From Purshia tridentata (lineage: Eukaryota; Streptophyta; Magnoliopsida; Rosales; Rosaceae), in contig QANT01002397.1 in the NCBI GenBank assembly GCA_003254885.1, positions 1 through 32,743 on the forward strand: a stretch of DNA of 32,743 bases, written 5' to 3'. Under the pieces are notes generated by a model. That model had not been told where the DNA came from. It did not search any database and saw nothing but the letters and a program-made list of their open reading frames with translations. Positions 30,342 to 32,743 of this stretch are shown here, piece after piece. Made by a program: the position numbers and the translations under genes. The first letter of the stretch is position 1. Every line of letters begins with the position of its first letter.

Positions 30342-30690
30342 TTAGTGACAATTGTTAGAATCATTTGAAAATTCTTCCAATTCATTATCTCCCATCTCCA
30401 CTGTTTCAGAGACAAAATGGCATTGCTGTTCCTCCACACTTCTAGCTGCATTCGCAAATATACTAGAAACTTCTTCGTGCCATATCCAATTTTAGTAACT
30501 TTGGTCAACCACATTAAAATATAGATAATGCCTTATAACTCCAATCCCAAATTCTCTCATATTTCCACATTTTTGGCAAGGACAATGAATGAGGTTTGGG
30601 TTTCTAGCATGCTGTAAGGCAAACCTGAAGAATTCTTGAATCCCTAACTCATATGCCCTTGATTTTCTATCCGCATAAGTCTCACATACA
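30342..30690 (-). pseudogene. CACTA (En/Spm) transposase-associated domain, broken
   Basis: On the minus strand one frame reads ADRKSRAYELGIQEFFRFAL, then ARNPNLIHCPCQKCGN and, after a gap, an in-frame TAA (30494-30492) and NWIWHEE. This is the plant transposase-associated domain found at the N-terminus of CACTA transposases: the ADR..YE.G..EF..FA block, the CPC.KC zinc motif and the closing W.WH.E. The frame runs on through a short acidic tail and ends at 30344-30342. The stop in the domain and the lack of the rest of a transposase show a remnant. It is co-oriented with the LdpA-like gene and starts only 82 bp upstream of its ATG. Confidence 0.75.
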
Positions 30691-31718
30691 TAAACAGATA
30701 ATTATTAAATCCATCATGGTTCTAGCATACAAAAGGGTAGTTACCTGAACCTACAAGCAAGAGCACACAATCCACTTGAGTAAGCCCTAGGACAGTTCTT
30801 ATCCTATTCCAAACAGCAAAGAGGAATGCTTAGTTTAGGGTCCTTAAAAAAACTCCTAATTTGTTGTAACACTTTCAGTTTGACCCTTAACAGCTCCATG
30901 AAATTAATAAATTTACCTACTGCTCCAAAAGTTCTTAAAATTAACAGAGAACTTCTAGACACCTCAAAAAACAATTCATAAAAATGTAAGATCAATCCAA
31001 GGTCATTTGACCCCTTAAACTCGTCCCTTTAAGTACCATAACCAAAAGTTGGAAGAGCCTCCCTTCCTGAACTTGAGGTCTTCCTGGAATTTTATAAAAC
31101 TAACTACACAAGGGATCAGTCTAAAACTCTCCAGTTTAATACCTTACATGCATGTAAACATCATACTAAAATATCATAGCAAGAGAATTAGTATACATAG
31201 GTCATTTGCTACTTTGAAACAGGTAAAACCAAAACTGCCAGAACGTTTCTGCGACAGAGGTTCATATTCCTAAATCCTTAATAAATCCAATTTTAATCAT
31301 ATTTCCATAATCCTTATATTTCCGGAAACCTTAAGATGTATAGTTTATCATAAAAAAATATTAGACGCAAAAACAAAACCTAGGTTTATCAAAATCACCC
31401 GGACAAGCACTAACGTCAGATTTTCCAGTAAAACTCAAAACCCTAGGTCCCTGATTAGAAAAATCATTAAAAATCCAATTTTTATCCTATCAACACCATA
31501 TCAGACCCACAAGAAAATTTAGGATTTCCAGAATAACATATCAAAAATTGGAATCAAAACTCAGGCATTTACCTTCTCAAAATCGCAGCCTAGCACAGTA
31601 GTGCAGAATCTGCCAGTAAAACATCTTTTTCAGTTTTTTAATACCTAATGAAATTTAAAGCCCTAATTCCAAAAACACCTATAAACACCCGAAAATAAAC
31701 TTAATCAAGCCCACCTTA
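30691..31718. other. intergenic, no gene seen
   Basis: No ORF with family likeness. Phrases such as CTGCCAGAACGTTTCTGCGA and donor-like TTACCT on the minus strand (30744, 31571) give an impression of LTR or UTR-type sequence, but nothing firm. Confidence 0.35.
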
Positions 31719-31748
31719 CTCTTTCTCTCTCTCTCTCTCAGTCTCTCT
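31719..31748. repeat. (CT)n microsatellite
   Basis: A pyrimidine run TTTCTCTCTCTCTCTCTCTC lies in AT-rich intergenic DNA. A similar CT-rich run occurs near 32380-32403. Confidence 0.8.
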
Positions 31749-31886
31749 ATTTCTTTGCTTTCAACATCAGTTTTCTGGTTCAAAACCCTTTATCATATCC
31801 TTAACTTATCTAAATAAATAACACAACATTAAATAACAATAAAGTAAGTAAAAATAAATAAGCAATACAGGTCCAAAGAATTTCGG

Positions 31887-31905
31887 ATATATATATATAT
31901 ATATT
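31887..31905. repeat. (AT)n microsatellite
   Basis: A run of about nine AT dinucleotides in noncoding DNA. Confidence 0.8.
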
Positions 31906-32743
31906 ACACTAATAATCCAATACAAAAGAAAAGTTAAAAAGGAGGTCGTCATCTTCTTACTTCATCGATCACCTCCACTCAATTATGTGGATGTGTGATT
32001 ACGTACGTGACTTTCGTTTTCGTTTACATTTTAGCCCAGAAAAGAAGAGAGGTAGCTACAGAGCTGATCACAGTGAAAAGGCATCATATTATGCAAAGTA
32101 ATTAATTGAAACCTATGACTTGCGCGAGAAGTAGATAGAAGGAGGTAAATTAGAGTGAGGAGTGTAAAAGAGAGGGAGAGAGATGAATAAGATTTCTCTA
32201 TTTTTTATTTTTTTGTAAAAGATGAGGATATAATTATATGACCACTCCTCTCTCTGGGCCCCTTCAACAGCTGTCTTCCCTCTCTATCAGCCAAGGTTGG
32301 TTTTATTTCCTTTGTTTTCTTCCCTACATTCTCTCATCTCTTGCCCATTCTGACTCCCCCACATCCCTCAATAATTAATGCATCTCTCTCTCTCTTTCTC
32401 TTCCTTCGTTAATGTTCTCTTTTATTATTATTATATATTTTAATGATCCAATTTATTTATATTTTATATAATTATATAAAAATTATTTCTGTAAAAAAAA
32501 TCATCTAAATTATATATTAGTTACAAATAAACTAATATTAAATTTAATTGTTATCAAAATCGTCTATTTATTTGATCATGATTATATAATTAACATTTTT
32601 TATTTAATTAAAATTTTTTAAATATAATTTTTATAATTATATTTAACAAATGAACCGTTCTGATTATAAATTGACAATACAAAATAATAATAATAAAGAA
32701 AAATGTATGTGGAGAAGAGAAATTGATTTCCCTTTTTAAATAC
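31906..32743. other. AT-rich right edge, no gene seen
   Basis: Mixed CT-rich (32240-32410) and strongly AT-rich (32410-32743) sequence. I see no coding region, RNA gene or element terminus. Confidence 0.4.

Noticed and set aside
31719..32410. Possible microRNA precursor or gene promoter in the CT-rich right end
   Set aside because: No mature miRNA of a family I know and no convincing hairpin or ORF; only microsatellite-like sequence.
1..32743. CRISPR arrays, operons, tRNA or rRNA genes, prokaryotic systems
   Set aside because: None seen. The short tandem arrays at 26-27 kb are degenerate and lack spacer structure, and gene structure is that of a plant nucleus.

Overview
This is nuclear DNA of a flowering plant, almost certainly a eudicot. 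It is AT-rich, with GT-AG introns, plant-type NBS-LRR genes, a gene of the cyanobacterial/plastid LdpA family split into 13 exons, and remnants of plant Copia, CACTA, Helitron and MITE elements. The species cannot be fixed from sequence alone; the NBS-LRR style would suit a woody eudicot such as a Rosaceae, but that is a guess. I found no bacterial system, CRISPR array, rRNA or tRNA gene.

Left half (1-19 kb): two tandem, same-strand, single-coding-exon CC-NBS-LRR (CNL) resistance genes, 2372-6415 (1347 aa) and 14512-18633 (1373 aa). They share about 92% of their first 500 residues and sit in duplicated blocks of about 5.3 and 6.4 kb that include 5' leaders and 3' flanks. Both copies carry matching signals for two 5'-UTR introns and one 3'-UTR intron. 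A third, decayed copy of the leader lies at about 400-1360 with no NBS-LRR behind it, and a foldback MITE lies inside it. Between the CNLs is the 3' end of a Copia retrotransposon (RNase H remnant, polypurine tract, LTR), then about 3.5 kb of gene-poor repetitive DNA.

Middle (19-22.7 kb): a decayed region ending in a good Helitron 3' terminus (hairpin then CTAG|T at 22646). It holds broken replication-protein-A-like exons and two copies of a MULE-type MITE in opposite orientation, one with a perfect 9-bp target duplication.

Right half: two intact minus-strand genes. A two-exon gene (24875-22932, 389 aa) encodes an unrecognised protein with four spaced NPWE repeats; it has a TATA box and a pyrimidine patch. 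A 13-exon gene (30260-27524) could be assembled in frame by hand into a 423-aa LdpA-like iron-sulfur protein with two 4Fe-4S motifs and a likely plastid transit peptide. A broken CACTA transposase-associated domain lies 82 bp upstream of its start codon. The last 2 kb holds microsatellites and no gene I can support.

The genes do not form a pathway. The window is an evolving resistance-gene cluster, rich in mobile DNA, beside two housekeeping-type genes.
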